Shown one piece after another: positions 34,841-43,560 of a stretch of DNA of 64,000 bases. Source of the DNA: Streptomyces sp. SJL17-4 (GTDB taxonomy: Bacteria; Actinomycetota; Actinomycetes; Streptomycetales; Streptomycetaceae); assembly GCF_036826855.1 (NCBI RefSeq), contig NZ_CP104578.1, positions 3,968,001 through 4,032,000 on the forward strand, written 5' to 3'. How positions within the stretch are numbered: position 1 is the first letter of the stretch; each line of letters starts with the position of its first letter. A program made the position numbers and the translations under genes. A model generated the notes under the pieces. It had not been told where the DNA came from and made no database searches. It worked only from the letters and a program-made list of their open reading frames with translations.

Positions 34841-36052
34841 ATGCGGAAGCTCACGATCATCGGCGGCGGCTTCGCCGGACTGACCGCGGCCATCACCGCC
34901 GCCGAGGCGGGCGTCAAGGTGACCGTCCACGAGGCGCACCGCACCCCCGGGGGCCGGGCGCGCACCGCCGAGGGCCCGTACCTCACCAACGAAGGTCCGC
35001 ACGCGCTCTACGACGGCGGCCCGCACTGGACCTGGCTCAAGCAGCGCGGCCTCATCGGCGCGCCGGCCCCGCTGCCGGTCTCCGAGGCCCTCCGGTTCCG
35101 CTTCCACCGCGGCGGCGCCCTGCGCCGCACCCCGCCGCTCGGCATGCTGCGGCAGTCCCTCCGCGGCGCGGAACAGGCCCCCGTGGACCTGGACTTCCGC
35201 AGCTGGGCCACCGGGCTCGTGGGTGAGCGGGCGGCGGACGCCGCCGCCGCGTACGTCGGGGTCGCGACCTTCCACCACGACCCGGGCGCGCTCTCCGCCC
35301 GCTTCGTGCAGGAGCGTCTGCACCGGACCGCCGCGCTGCCGCCCGAGGCGCGATACGTGCGCGGGGGCTGGGGCGAGCTGATCGAACGGATGATCGCGCG
35401 CGCGTGGGAGACGGGCGTACGGATCGAGACGTCGTCCCGTGTCGAGAGCCTCGCCGACCTGCCGCTCGGCGAGGGGCCCGTGGTCGTCGCGACCGCCCTG
35501 CCGGCCGCCGCCCGGCTGCTCGGCGACCCGTCGCTGACCTGGGAGAGCGGCCGTACGGTCCTGTTCGACCTGGCGCTGCGGACCCGGAAGGGCGACCCGT
35601 TCGTGATCTCGGACCTGGACGCGCCGGGCTGGATCGAGCGCTTCACGGCCCAGGACCCCTCGCTGGCCCCGGCCGGGGAGCAGCTGATCCAGGCCCAACT
35701 GCCGATCGGCCCCGACGAGTCGAAGGCGGACGGCGTGGCCCACGCCGAACGCCTCCTCGACCTCGGCTTCCCGGGCTGGCGCGAGCGGACGGTGTGGCGG
35801 CGGGAGTCGGTGTCCCAGGGGCGTACGGGGGCGGTCGACCGGCCCGGCACGACCTGGCGCGACCGGCCGGCCGTCGAGCGGGGAGACGGCGTGTACCTGG
35901 TGGGCGACCAGGTGGCGGCGCCCGGCGTCCTGGCGGAAGTGGCGTTCACGAGCGCGGTGGAGGCGGTGTCGCTGGCGCTCCGCACGGGACGAGGTGTCCC
36001 GCGGACGGAGCGAGGCGTCCCGCGGAAGGGGCTTGACCTCAAGCATGCTTGA
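34841..36052 (+). CDS. FAD/NAD(P)-dependent oxidoreductase, phytoene-desaturase-like
   Basis: 403 residues. N-terminal dinucleotide-binding motif LTIIGGGFAGLTAAITAAEA with HEAHRTPGGRARTAEGP as in amine oxidase/phytoene desaturase families; the C-terminus has a second FAD contact GVYLVGDQVAAPGVLAEVAF. Substrate unknown. A ribosome-binding site (AGGAGAG) precedes the ATG. The last codons, LDLKHA-stop, are encoded inside the SoxR box of the next gene, so the operator lies within this coding sequence. Confidence 0.82.
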   Translation: MRKLTIIGGGFAGLTAAITAAEAGVKVTVHEAHRTPGGRARTAEGPYLTNEGPHALYDGGPHWTWLKQRGLIGAPAPLPVSEALRFRFHRGGALRRTPPLGMLRQSLRGAEQAPVDLDFRSWATGLVGERAADAAAAYVGVATFHHDPGALSARFVQERLHRTAALPPEARYVRGGWGELIERMIARAWETGVRIETSSRVESLADLPLGEGPVVVATALPAAARLLGDPSLTWESGRTVLFDLALRTRKGDPFVISDLDAPGWIERFTAQDPSLAPAGEQLIQAQLPIGPDESKADGVAHAERLLDLGFPGWRERTVWRRESVSQGRTGAVDRPGTTWRDRPAVERGDGVYLVGDQVAAPGVLAEVAFTSAVEAVSLALRTGRGVPRTERGVPRKGLDLKHA

Positions 36053-36063
36053 GGTTGGAGGCT
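36033..36063 (+). promoter_or_regulatory. SoxR-type promoter and operator
   Basis: -35 TTGACC (36033-36038), a perfect 18-bp dyad CCTCAAGCATGCTTGAGG (36037-36054) and a weak -10 GAGGCT (36058-36063), giving the 19-bp spacer of MerR-family promoters. The dyad matches known SoxR boxes (CCTCAAG..CTTGAGG). In S. coelicolor SoxR responds to redox-active compounds and controls a handful of genes including a quinone-reductase-like oxidoreductase (known), which is what follows here. Confidence 0.88.
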
Positions 36064-36109
36064 GTTCCTCGTCGGACACCGATCACCCACGCGACGAACG
36101 GGGAACGCC

Positions 36110-37108
36110 ATGCACGCCATCCGCCTCCACGCCTTCGGACCCGCCGAGAACCTCACGTACGAGGAGGCCCCGGACCCCGTACCGGGCCCCGGCCAGGTCC
36201 GTATCAAGGTCGCGGCGGCCGGGGTGCACCTCCTCGACACCGCGCTCCGGGAGGGCATGACGGGCCCCTTCCCGGCGCCCGCCGAACTGCCCACGATCCC
36301 GGGGCGCGAGGTCGCCGGCACCGTCGACGCGCTCGGCGAGGGCACCGACCCGGCCTGGCTCGGCAGGCGGGTCGTCGCCCACCTCGGCATGGCCCCCGGC
36401 GGCTACGCCGAGCTCGCCGTCACCGACGCCGCCCGCCTCCACGCCCTGCCCGACCACCTCGGCGAGGCGGAGTCCGTCGCGATGATCGGCACCGGCCGCA
36501 CCACCCTGGGCATCCTGCAGTTCACCGAGCTCGGCCCCGACTCGGTGGCGATCGTCCCCGCGGCGGCCGGCGGCATCGGCACCCTGCTCGTCCAGTACGC
36601 CAAGAACGCCGGCGCCACCGTCATCGGCCTCGCCGGCGGCCCGGCGAAGGTCGCGCTCGTCGAGGAGAACGGCGCCGACCTGGCCGTCGACTACAAGCTG
36701 CCCGAATGGCCGGAGAAGGTCCGCGCATACCTGGACGGGCGCACCGCCACCGTCGTCTTCGACTCGGTCGGCGGCGACACCGGCCGGGCCGCCGTCGACC
36801 TCCTCGGCAAGGGCGGGCAGCACATCGTCTTCGGCTGGTCGAGCGCCGGACTCCACGACGGCGAGCCGCTCACCTTCACACCGGAGGAACTGGCCGCGCG
36901 CGGCATCACGTCGGAGTCCGTCCTCGGCCCCGCCATGCTCCGGAAGGCGGGCGGCGACGTCCGCAACCTCGAACTCGCCGCCCTGGACGCCGCGACCACG
37001 GGCACCCTCCGCCCGGCGGTCCACCGCTTCCCGCTGTCGGACGCGGCGGGCGCGCACCGCGCCCTGGAGACGCGGGGCACGACGGGCAAGGTGGTCCTGA
37101 TCCCCTAG
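36110..37108 (+). CDS. Zinc-type alcohol dehydrogenase/NADPH:quinone reductase (SoxR regulon)
   Basis: 332 residues. Medium-chain dehydrogenase: IRLHAFGPAENLTYEEAPDP start, PTIPGREVAGTV, and the NADPH-binding VAIVPAAAGGIGTLLVQYAK, AGGPAKVALVEENGADLAVD. The zinc-binding cysteines of true alcohol dehydrogenases are absent, so it belongs with quinone oxidoreductases. It lies behind a SoxR box; probably reduces quinones or redox-cycling antibiotics. Heptanucleotide repeats begin at its stop codon. Confidence 0.87.
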   Translation: MHAIRLHAFGPAENLTYEEAPDPVPGPGQVRIKVAAAGVHLLDTALREGMTGPFPAPAELPTIPGREVAGTVDALGEGTDPAWLGRRVVAHLGMAPGGYAELAVTDAARLHALPDHLGEAESVAMIGTGRTTLGILQFTELGPDSVAIVPAAAGGIGTLLVQYAKNAGATVIGLAGGPAKVALVEENGADLAVDYKLPEWPEKVRAYLDGRTATVVFDSVGGDTGRAAVDLLGKGGQHIVFGWSSAGLHDGEPLTFTPEELAARGITSESVLGPAMLRKAGGDVRNLELAALDAATTGTLRPAVHRFPLSDAAGAHRALETRGTTGKVVLIP

Positions 37109-37147
37109 AACCTAGAACCTAGAACCTGGAACCTGGAACCTGGAACC
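37104..37147. repeat. Heptanucleotide repeat, six units, containing the stop codon
   Basis: Three CCTAGAA units (37104-37124) followed by three CCTGGAA units (37125-37145) plus CC. The TAG stop of the quinone reductase gene is in the first unit. Clean change from CTAG to CTGG in the middle shows two-step expansion. Confidence 0.88.
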
Positions 37148-37156
37148 GGGCGGGCC

Positions 37157-37498
37157 TCAGACGGCGGCCCCGACCACATCCCAGGAGTGCGCCTTGAACT
37201 CCTTCAGGAAGTCGGGGTGGTCCTCCCACATCCGGGCGACGGAGCGCAGCACGTCCCAGTTGTGCTCCAGCGCCTGGTCCACCACATGCCGCAGCTCGGG
37301 CGCCGACTCCCGCTTCTCCACCAGCCCGTTGACGGCGGAGGCGGCCTGCACGGTGTACCGCGCGGCGCGCAGGGCCCGGGAGGTGTCGTCCATGCCGAAC
37401 CCGTGGTCGCTCCCGTTCGCCGGGTCGAAGAGCGGCGTCAACCGCGCCTCGATGAACGCCGTGATCCGCTGAAACCGCTGCTCAATGTCCGTATCCAT
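37157..37498 (-). CDS. Small helical hypothetical protein
   Basis: 113 residues, probably all-helical, cytoplasmic: IEQRFQRITAFIEARLTPLF, DTSRALRAARYTVQAASAVN, HVVDQALEHNWDVLRSVARM. No recognised domain. It starts 9 nt after the acetyltransferase stop, in the same direction, so the two form a unit. Ribosome-binding site GGAAGGGGGC lies upstream of the ATG. Confidence 0.72.
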   Translation of the reverse strand: MDTDIEQRFQRITAFIEARLTPLFDPANGSDHGFGMDDTSRALRAARYTVQAASAVNGLVEKRESAPELRHVVDQALEHNWDVLRSVARMWEDHPDFLKEFKAHSWDVVGAAV

Positions 37499-37507
37499 GC
37501 CCCCTTC

Positions 37508-37987
37508 CTACACCCCCGCCCCACCGAGCTCGGCCAGCGCCCCGTCCGTCAGGCGGTAGACCGTCCACTCGTCCTGCGGGCGGGCGCCGAGGGACTCGTA
37601 GAACTGGATCGACGGCGTGTTCCAGTTCAGTACGGACCACTCCAGGCGCTCGTACCCGCGCTCGACGCAGATCCGGGCCAGTTCGGTCAGCAGTGCCTTG
37701 CCGTGGCCGCCGCCGCGCACCTCCGGGCGGACGTACAGGTCCTCCAGGTAGATGCCGTGGACTCCGCGCCAGGTCGAGAAGTTGAGGAACCAGATCGCGA
37801 AGCCGACGACCTCGCCGTCCTCGGTCTCGGCGACGTGCGCGAAGGCGGCGGGGCGCTCGCCGAAGAGGGCCTCGTGGAGCTGCTCGGGGGTCGTACGGAC
37901 CTCGTCGAGGGCCTTCTCGTACTCCGCGAGGTCACGGACGAGGGTATGGATGACGGGAACGTCGGCAGGCGTGGCTGTACGGATCAT
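37508..37987 (-). CDS. GNAT-family N-acetyltransferase (diamine/spermidine type)
   Basis: 159 residues from ATG 37987. Starts IRTATPADVPVIHTLVRDLA, then FAIWFLNFSTWRGVHGIYLE, DLYVRPEVRGGGHGKALL (acetyl-CoA loop) and RLEWSVLNWNTPSIQFYESL. The pattern is typical of the SAT1-like diamine acetyltransferase group, though the substrate is not proven. It is upstream of the small helical protein gene. The frame remains open upstream through a C-rich repeat, which I regard as non-coding. Confidence 0.86.
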   Translation of the reverse strand: MIRTATPADVPVIHTLVRDLAEYEKALDEVRTTPEQLHEALFGERPAAFAHVAETEDGEVVGFAIWFLNFSTWRGVHGIYLEDLYVRPEVRGGGHGKALLTELARICVERGYERLEWSVLNWNTPSIQFYESLGARPQDEWTVYRLTDGALAELGGAGV

Positions 37988-38045
37988 GGGGCAAGCCTGC
38001 CTCGGGCGCACCCGTCCTGGCCAGGAGGTTTCACGGGGCCCGACG

Positions 38046-38165
38046 AACGGCCTCACCGCCCCTCCTCGCCCCCTCACCGCCCCTCCTCGCCCCCTCACCG
38101 CCCCCTCCTCACCGCCCCCTCGCCGCCCCTCCCCGCCGCTGCTCCCCGCCCGCTGCCCCAGGCCG
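38046..38165. repeat. C-rich imperfect tandem repeat
   Basis: Repeated CTCACCGCCCCTCCTCGCCC-type units of about 21 bp, then shorter CCCCTCCTCACCG variants. Almost pure pyrimidine on the plus strand. It lies between the phosphotransferase stop and the acetyltransferase start. Confidence 0.7.
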
Positions 38166-38173
38166 CACAGGCC

Positions 38174-39061
38174 TCACCCCCGCGCCGCCCGCAGAATCCG
38201 CGCCACCTCCACCTGCTCCTCGTCCAGCTCCGGCTCCCCGGCCGCCACGTCCCACAGCCCGTTCTGCAGCACCCGCCCCAGCGTCCACGCCACCGCCCTC
38301 CCCCGGTCGCCGACGACCTCGGCGAGGAGGTCGAAGCGCCACAGGACGTCCGCCGGGTCGAAGCGGTCCATCAGGGCCGGCAGCAGCTCGAAGCCCGGGT
38401 CGCCGGCGAGCGGCTTGGGGTCGATGGCCAGCCAGGGTTCCCGCTCGGCGGCGAGCACGTTCCCGAAGTGCAGGTCCCAGTGGAGCAGCCGGTCGCCCGG
38501 CTCGCCCGCCACCTCCCGTACGGCCGCCGCGCAGTCCCGCAGTACCGCCGCGTCCTCCGCGCCGAGGCGTCCGGCCGCGTCCGGCACGTCCGCGAGCATC
38601 CCGGCCGCGATGTCGCCGAGCCCCCGCAGCCCCTCCGGCGCGGGCACCGCCACCAGCCGGGCGAGCAGCCCCGCGACGACGCCCGTCGCCTCCCGCGTGT
38701 CGGCGACGGAGCTCAGCGGCCGGGCCTCGTCGAGCCGTTCCAGGAGCATCGTGCCCGTACCGGCGTCGTGGTCGAGGAGCCGCACGACCCCGCGGCCGTC
38801 CCAGGCGCGCAGCGCGACCGGCTCCCCCTCGGTCTCGTCGTCCAGGAGCTGCATCTTCAGCGCGGCGCGCGTGCCGTCGGCGACCCGCTCGACGGGCAGG
38901 ACCAGGGAGACCACCCCGTACATGGACGGGCCCGTGACCCGCAGCCCCCACCGGCCGAGGAACTCCTCGGCCCGCCCGGGCAGTCCGGCGACGAACGCCC
39001 GACCCGCCTCACCGTTGTACTTCGCCTGCGACGCCGCCAGTTCCTCCGGTACGTGGATCAC
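38174..39061 (-). CDS. Aminoglycoside/hydroxyurea phosphotransferase family protein
   Basis: 295 residues, GTG start at 39061. Kinase-like APH fold: VADGTRAALKMQLLDDE with the ATP lysine, the catalytic loop RLLHWDLHFGNVLAAE and the metal motif WLAIDPKPLAGDPGFEL. These sequences match the APH(6)/hydroxyurea phosphotransferase branch. Chromosomal members are common in Streptomyces and need not give drug resistance. The start overlaps the stop of the broken DsbA-like gene by 4 bp (GTGA), so the two were once translationally coupled. Confidence 0.85.
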   Translation of the reverse strand: MIHVPEELAASQAKYNGEAGRAFVAGLPGRAEEFLGRWGLRVTGPSMYGVVSLVLPVERVADGTRAALKMQLLDDETEGEPVALRAWDGRGVVRLLDHDAGTGTMLLERLDEARPLSSVADTREATGVVAGLLARLVAVPAPEGLRGLGDIAAGMLADVPDAAGRLGAEDAAVLRDCAAAVREVAGEPGDRLLHWDLHFGNVLAAEREPWLAIDPKPLAGDPGFELLPALMDRFDPADVLWRFDLLAEVVGDRGRAVAWTLGRVLQNGLWDVAAGEPELDEEQVEVARILRAARG

Positions 39062-39466
39062 CCCACGACCCTAGACGCGGCGCTCCGCAGCCCCTCCACC
39101 TGGTCGGCGATCCGCAGCAGATGCCCGACGGAGTACCCGTCCTCCGTCCCGGCCGTCGGCTGCGAGGCGAAGAGGGCCGCCTGGAACGCCGCGAACTTCC
39201 CAGGCCCCGCGTCCACCGACGCCCGCAGCGCGTTCGCGTCCCGCGCCGAGGCCGTACCACCGGTCCGGTCGTCGAGGAAGGAGGCGACGACGTACTCGAC
39301 CTTCACGGCGCCCGCCGCGGCCTCCTCCACGAGGACCGTCCCCCCGCTCGCCTCGAACCACGGCGGCCGTCGGCGCCCCGCCCCCCGAACACCCCAGCAC
39401 CGCAAGGCCGATGACACCTGCCGAGACAGCCGCGGCGACCAGCCGCCGGGTCCTGCGTACGGGCAT
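39058..39466 (-). pseudogene. DsbA-like (thioredoxin-fold) lipoprotein, deleted and frameshifted
   Basis: The first frame from ATG 39466 gives a lipoprotein signal (VRRTRRLVAAAVSAGVIGL ending VLGC). The second frame, one base off, gives the C-terminal part of a DsbA-family domain: WFEASGGTVLVEEAAAGAVK, VEYVVASFLDDRTGG, FAAFQAALFASQP, DGYSVGHLLRIADQ. The first frame, continued, is Arg/Gly nonsense. The part that should hold the CPxC active site is missing, so an internal deletion plus frameshift is the best reading. The second frame ends overlapping the phosphotransferase start by 4 bp, supporting its reality. A sequencing error alone would not explain the lost CxxC. Confidence 0.65.
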
Positions 39467-39630
39467 GGGGGAGTCCTTCCGGAGCGACGAAATCCGTGGC
39501 GGCCACGCCTGCGCCGTCCACCCTCGAACCTAGGCCGGGCCCCGGCCGGGAATCGCCGCCGAAGGACCCGTATCCACAGGACCAAGGCCCCCGGTAACCT
39601 CCCGCCCACGCACCCGGAAGAGGGATACAC

Positions 39631-41019
39631 ATGAGTACGGTCAACGGCGGCATCTCGTTCTGGTACGCGCAGGACGGCGCCCCCGCTCCCCGCGAACCGC
39701 TCCCCGGCGACACCACCGCCGACGTCTGCATCGTCGGCGGCGGCTACACGGGCCTGTGGACCGCCTACTACCTCAAGAAGGCCGTCCCCTTCCTCAACAT
39801 CACCGTCCTTGAGGCGAAGTTCTGCGGGTACGGGGCCTCCGGCCGCAACGGCGGCTGGCTCTACAACGGCATCGCCGGCCGCGACCGCTACGCCAGGCTC
39901 CACGGCCACGAGGCCGCCGTCCGCCTCCAGCAGGCCATGAACGCCACCGTGACCGAGGTACTCGACGTCTGCGAGACCGAGAAGATCGAGGCCGACCAGC
40001 ACCGCGGCGGCGTCCTGGAGGTCGCCCTCTCCCCCGCCCAGCTCGCCCGCCTCAAGGACTTCCACGCCGTCGAGATCGCCTTCGGCGAGACGGACCGGGA
40101 GATGTACGGGGCCCGCGAGACCTCCGAGCGCGTCCGCGTCACCGGCGCCGTCGGCTCCTCCTGGACCCCGCACGGCGCCCGCCTGCACCCGGTGAAACTG
40201 GTGAAGGGCCTCGCGGCGGCCGTCGAGGCGCTCGGCGTCACCATCCACGAGTCGACGCCGGTCACCGAGATCAAGCCGAAGCACGCCGTCACCCCGTACG
40301 GCACGGTCCGCGCCCCGTACATCCTGCGCTGCACCGAGGGCTTCACGGCCTCCCTCGCCGGACAGCGCCGCACCTGGCTGCCGATGAACTCCTCCATGAT
40401 CGCCACCGAGCCGCTCACCGACGCCCAGTGGGAGTCGATCGGCTGGGAGGGCCGCGAGACCCTCGGCGACATGGCGCACGCCTACATGTACGCCCAGCGC
40501 ACCGCCGACGGCCGCATCGCGCTGGGCGGCCGGGGAGTCCCGTACCGCTTCGGCTCGAAGACGGACAACGACGGCCGCACGCAGCCCCAGACGATCGAGG
40601 CGCTCCGCGACATCCTGGTCCGCTTCTTCCCCCAGCTGGCGGGGGTACGGGTGGACCACGCCTGGTCCGGTGTCCTCGGCGTCCCGCGCGACTGGTGCGC
40701 CACGGTCACCCTCGACCGCTCCACCGGCCTCGGCTGGGCGGGCGGCTACGTCGGCTCGGGCGTCGCCACGGCCAACCTCGCGGCCCGCACCCTGCGCGAC
40801 CTCATCCAGCAGGACTCCGGCCAGTCGGGCCCGACCGACCTCACCGCCCTGCCCTGGGTGAACCACAAGGTCCGCAAGTGGGAGCCCGAGCCGCTGCGCT
40901 GGCTGGGAGTCCAGACGATGTACGCGGCCTTCCGGGGCGCGGACCGCCGCGAGGCGACGGGCCACGCGGCGACGACGGACAGGGTGGCGATCCTGGCGAA
41001 CCGTTTGAGCGGCCGCTGA
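39631..41019 (+). CDS. FAD-dependent amine oxidoreductase (DAO/gamma-glutamylputrescine-oxidase-like)
   Basis: 462 residues. D-amino-acid-oxidase-type fold: ADVCIVGGGYTGLWTAYYLK near residue 30, EAKFCGYGASGRNGGWLYNG (a region typical of PuuB-like oxidases), and C-terminal SGVLGVPRDWCATVTLDR and GGYVGSGVATANLAARTL. It oxidises an amine or amino acid with FAD; substrate not determined. A ribosome-binding site (GGAAGAGG) precedes the ATG. A polyamine acetyltransferase-like gene lies 1.6 kb away, which fits a polyamine theme weakly. Repeats follow the stop. Confidence 0.84.
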   Translation: MSTVNGGISFWYAQDGAPAPREPLPGDTTADVCIVGGGYTGLWTAYYLKKAVPFLNITVLEAKFCGYGASGRNGGWLYNGIAGRDRYARLHGHEAAVRLQQAMNATVTEVLDVCETEKIEADQHRGGVLEVALSPAQLARLKDFHAVEIAFGETDREMYGARETSERVRVTGAVGSSWTPHGARLHPVKLVKGLAAAVEALGVTIHESTPVTEIKPKHAVTPYGTVRAPYILRCTEGFTASLAGQRRTWLPMNSSMIATEPLTDAQWESIGWEGRETLGDMAHAYMYAQRTADGRIALGGRGVPYRFGSKTDNDGRTQPQTIEALRDILVRFFPQLAGVRVDHAWSGVLGVPRDWCATVTLDRSTGLGWAGGYVGSGVATANLAARTLRDLIQQDSGQSGPTDLTALPWVNHKVRKWEPEPLRWLGVQTMYAAFRGADRREATGHAATTDRVAILANRLSGR

Positions 41020-41024
41020 GGAAG

Positions 41025-41205
41025 GGGCCAAGGCCCTCGGGGGGGCCTGAGCCTCAGGGAGGCCTGGGCCTCCGGGAGCCTGGGCCTCGGGGGGCCTGGG
41101 CCCCCGGGGGAGCCTAGGCCTCGGGGTGCCTGGGCCCTCGGGGGGGGCGCCAAGGCCCTCGGGGGAGCCTGGGCCCCGCAGCTCAGGCCCCAGTGCCCCC
41201 GACCC
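41025..41205. repeat. GC-rich degenerate tandem repeat between convergent genes
   Basis: Repeats of GCCTGGGCCTCGGGG-type units (about 16-19 bp, some 9-10 copies, e.g. at 41060-41130) with long G runs, beginning just after the oxidoreductase stop and ending at the 3' end of the TerD-nuclease gene. Many copies contain GGCC dyads. Confidence 0.78.
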
Positions 41206-41226
41206 GGCCGCCGCGCGACGCCGGCC

Positions 41227-43323
41227 TCACTCCACCTCGATACCGAAGTCCCCCACCAACTCCTCGAGCCCGCCCCGATACCCCTTCCCCCCGAGAACGA
41301 AGTCCCAGTCGCCGCCGGCGCGCCGCCGGAAGGACCCGAGGACGAGGGCGGTCTCGCCGGGGCGGCCGTCGGACACGACGAGCCGGTCGAGTTCGGCGCC
41401 GGAGTCGTCGCGCAGCCGGATGCCGGCGTCGGTGAACCCCCCGAGGTCCGCGTCCGGGTTGACCTCGGGGTCGACGGCGGCGACGAGCACGAGGCGGTCG
41501 GCGCGGTCCGGGAGCGCGTCGAAACCGACGCGGACGGCGGCCCGGTCGCCGGACGGGGCGGCGACCATGGCGACGGAACCGTCGGGCGTGGAGGGGTTGT
41601 TGAAGAAGACGAACCACTCGTCGCCGAGGACCCGCTGACCGGAGCAGACGAGCGCGCAGACGTCGAGGGCGGCCGACCCGGCCCAGTCCATCCCGAGCAG
41701 ATTGAAGTCGTCATCGGCCTCGGCGGTGGGGGCGGTGACGGGCGCGGCGGCCACGGGCGCGGGGGCCGTCCCCGGCCCCAACCGGCCCCGGAGTCCGTGC
41801 TGATGCAGCAGATCGACCAGCTCGGCCCCGGAGATCAGGGTCAGGGGCTTGCCGTTGGCGAAGGTGTACGAGCCAGGCCCGAACCCCGAAGTGGTGACGA
41901 GAACACCCTTGTTGGCGCCGGCGCTCTGCACGGTCCCGAAGAGGTCGCGCACGGCGGACGGAGGGACGGTGTTCCGGTACCGCTTCACCTGGACGAGGAT
42001 CGACCCGCCACGGATCGGGTCGGGGTCGAGGGCCTCGACGTCGACGCCGCCGTCGTTGGACCGCTGGGTGGTGACGGCCTGGAGCCCCCGCGCACGGAAC
42101 AGCCGGGCGACGAGCCCCTCGAACGCGATCGGGTCCATGGCGAGCAGATCGGGCTCCTCCCCGTCCCCCTGCACGACCACATCGGCCCCGACCTGATCGG
42201 GAGTCCACAGGGGGGCGACGGCGACCCGCTCGTCGGGCTTCGCGGAGAGCCGCCCGGCGAGAGCGCCGGTCAGGCACTCCACAGCACCCACGAACTCCAG
42301 GTTCAGCCGGTCGAAGACACCCCGGTCCACGGCGACGGAGGCGACGCACACCCGGCCGGCGAGCCCGGTGGCGGGATCGACGCCGGCGACGTACCCGTTG
42401 AGGGTGACGCTGTCGAGGGCGCCGGACCGGTCGGCGGCGAAGAGCTCACGCACGGCGAGGAGCACGCTCTGCGCGAGCACGTCCCGATAGAGGGCGCGCC
42501 GCTGGGTGACGGGCCGGGGAACCTCCTTCTCCTGATCGGTACTCGGCAGGTACTTCACGCCCTTGGCCCCGGGCACGATGTCGTACCCGGGAAGGTCCCA
42601 GTCGAGGACGAGCCGGCGTCGGCCGCGCTCGTAGGCGGCGGACACCTCGCGGGGAAAGCCCTCGGGCCAGGCGGTGGAGGCGAAGAGGACGGCGGAGAAG
42701 AACTCGACGACGGTCTCGGGATCCTGGCCGCCGAGGGCGGTCTCGGTCCCGGCGACCCCACGGTTGTGGGCACGTATCTCATCGAGCCGCGCGGCGGCCC
42801 AGTCGTCGTACGCCCTCCGATAGGCGGCCAACTGCTCGACGCGCCGCGCTTCGGCGGCCTGGGCGGCGTACCAGTCCCGCTCGAACCGGGCGCGCGCGTC
42901 CCGCTCGGCCTGGGCCCGCCCGGAGGCGGACCAGGCGGCCTCGGGCTGGTAGAACCGCTGATCGGGCATGGGTACGGGCTCCCCGAGCGGGCCGGGCGAG
43001 AACGGCTCGACGTCCTCCGCCCTCCGCAGGCCGGCGACACTGAAGGCAGGAGCCCGGCACCCGGCGGCCAACAACCCTTCGAGCTCGGCGACGCGCGCGT
43101 CCAACTCCTGGGTGCGCCGCAGGGCGTCGGCCTCCCGCCGCTGCCGATAGGCGGCCTTCTGCTCCCGCTGCATCCGGGCGACATCCCGTTCGTACGCCCG
43201 CTGCTGCCGCTCGGCGTCCCGCTGCTGCCGCAGCACGGCCTGATGCTGCCCCTCCCGCTGCCGCTGCGCCACCCGCTGCTGCTCGGCCCACACTCCGATC
43301 AGCCCCCCGGAACGCCGCCCCAT
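41227..43323 (-). CDS. Coiled-coil / Mrr-type restriction nuclease / TerD fusion protein
   Basis: 698 residues from ATG 43323. Residues about 10-100 are Gln/Arg-rich coiled coil (QRQREGQHQAVLRQQRDAER), and a second charged helix region runs to about 215. A middle domain (about 220-380) with LVLDWDLPGYDIVPGAKGVK is unassigned. Residues about 395-515 form an Mrr-like nuclease: DPIAFEGLVARLF, GGVDVEALD, ILVQVKRYRN, i.e. E, GVD and QxK, so all metal-site residues are present. Residues about 535-698 are a TerD domain (FNLLGMDWAGSAALDVCA, EWFVFFNNPSTPDGS, GGKGYRGGLEELVGDFGIEV). Known comparative work links Ter domains with DNA-processing enzymes in stress or phage defence. Alone on its strand. Confidence 0.85.
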   Translation of the reverse strand: MGRRSGGLIGVWAEQQRVAQRQREGQHQAVLRQQRDAERQQRAYERDVARMQREQKAAYRQRREADALRRTQELDARVAELEGLLAAGCRAPAFSVAGLRRAEDVEPFSPGPLGEPVPMPDQRFYQPEAAWSASGRAQAERDARARFERDWYAAQAAEARRVEQLAAYRRAYDDWAAARLDEIRAHNRGVAGTETALGGQDPETVVEFFSAVLFASTAWPEGFPREVSAAYERGRRRLVLDWDLPGYDIVPGAKGVKYLPSTDQEKEVPRPVTQRRALYRDVLAQSVLLAVRELFAADRSGALDSVTLNGYVAGVDPATGLAGRVCVASVAVDRGVFDRLNLEFVGAVECLTGALAGRLSAKPDERVAVAPLWTPDQVGADVVVQGDGEEPDLLAMDPIAFEGLVARLFRARGLQAVTTQRSNDGGVDVEALDPDPIRGGSILVQVKRYRNTVPPSAVRDLFGTVQSAGANKGVLVTTSGFGPGSYTFANGKPLTLISGAELVDLLHQHGLRGRLGPGTAPAPVAAAPVTAPTAEADDDFNLLGMDWAGSAALDVCALVCSGQRVLGDEWFVFFNNPSTPDGSVAMVAAPSGDRAAVRVGFDALPDRADRLVLVAAVDPEVNPDADLGGFTDAGIRLRDDSGAELDRLVVSDGRPGETALVLGSFRRRAGGDWDFVLGGKGYRGGLEELVGDFGIEVE

Positions 43324-43560
43324 CAGCCCCACCCCTCCCGCAGAACACCCCAGCCCAGCCACCAGTAAGCCCCCGTGACGACCAAGTGTCCCGGACCACC
43401 CGCGCCCACAACACACAAACGCAGGACGCCTGTCGGCGGTCGCTCCCTCGCCCCCCTCACCTCCCCCACCCCATCGCTCTGTGAACACACCCGATCACAT
43501 ACCGCTAGGATCTCGGGCGTTGCCGCAGCCCAAGCGGCGGACCGAGACAGGGGCACGCAC

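Noticed and set aside
38046..38165. Repeat array that might be CRISPR-like
   Set aside because: Units are adjacent without spacers, C-rich and imperfect, and there are no cas genes. No CRISPR array seen anywhere in the window.
38174..39061. Phosphotransferase as an acquired antibiotic-resistance gene
   Set aside because: Codon use and surroundings are chromosomal; such genes are ordinary in Streptomyces and no mobile element borders it.
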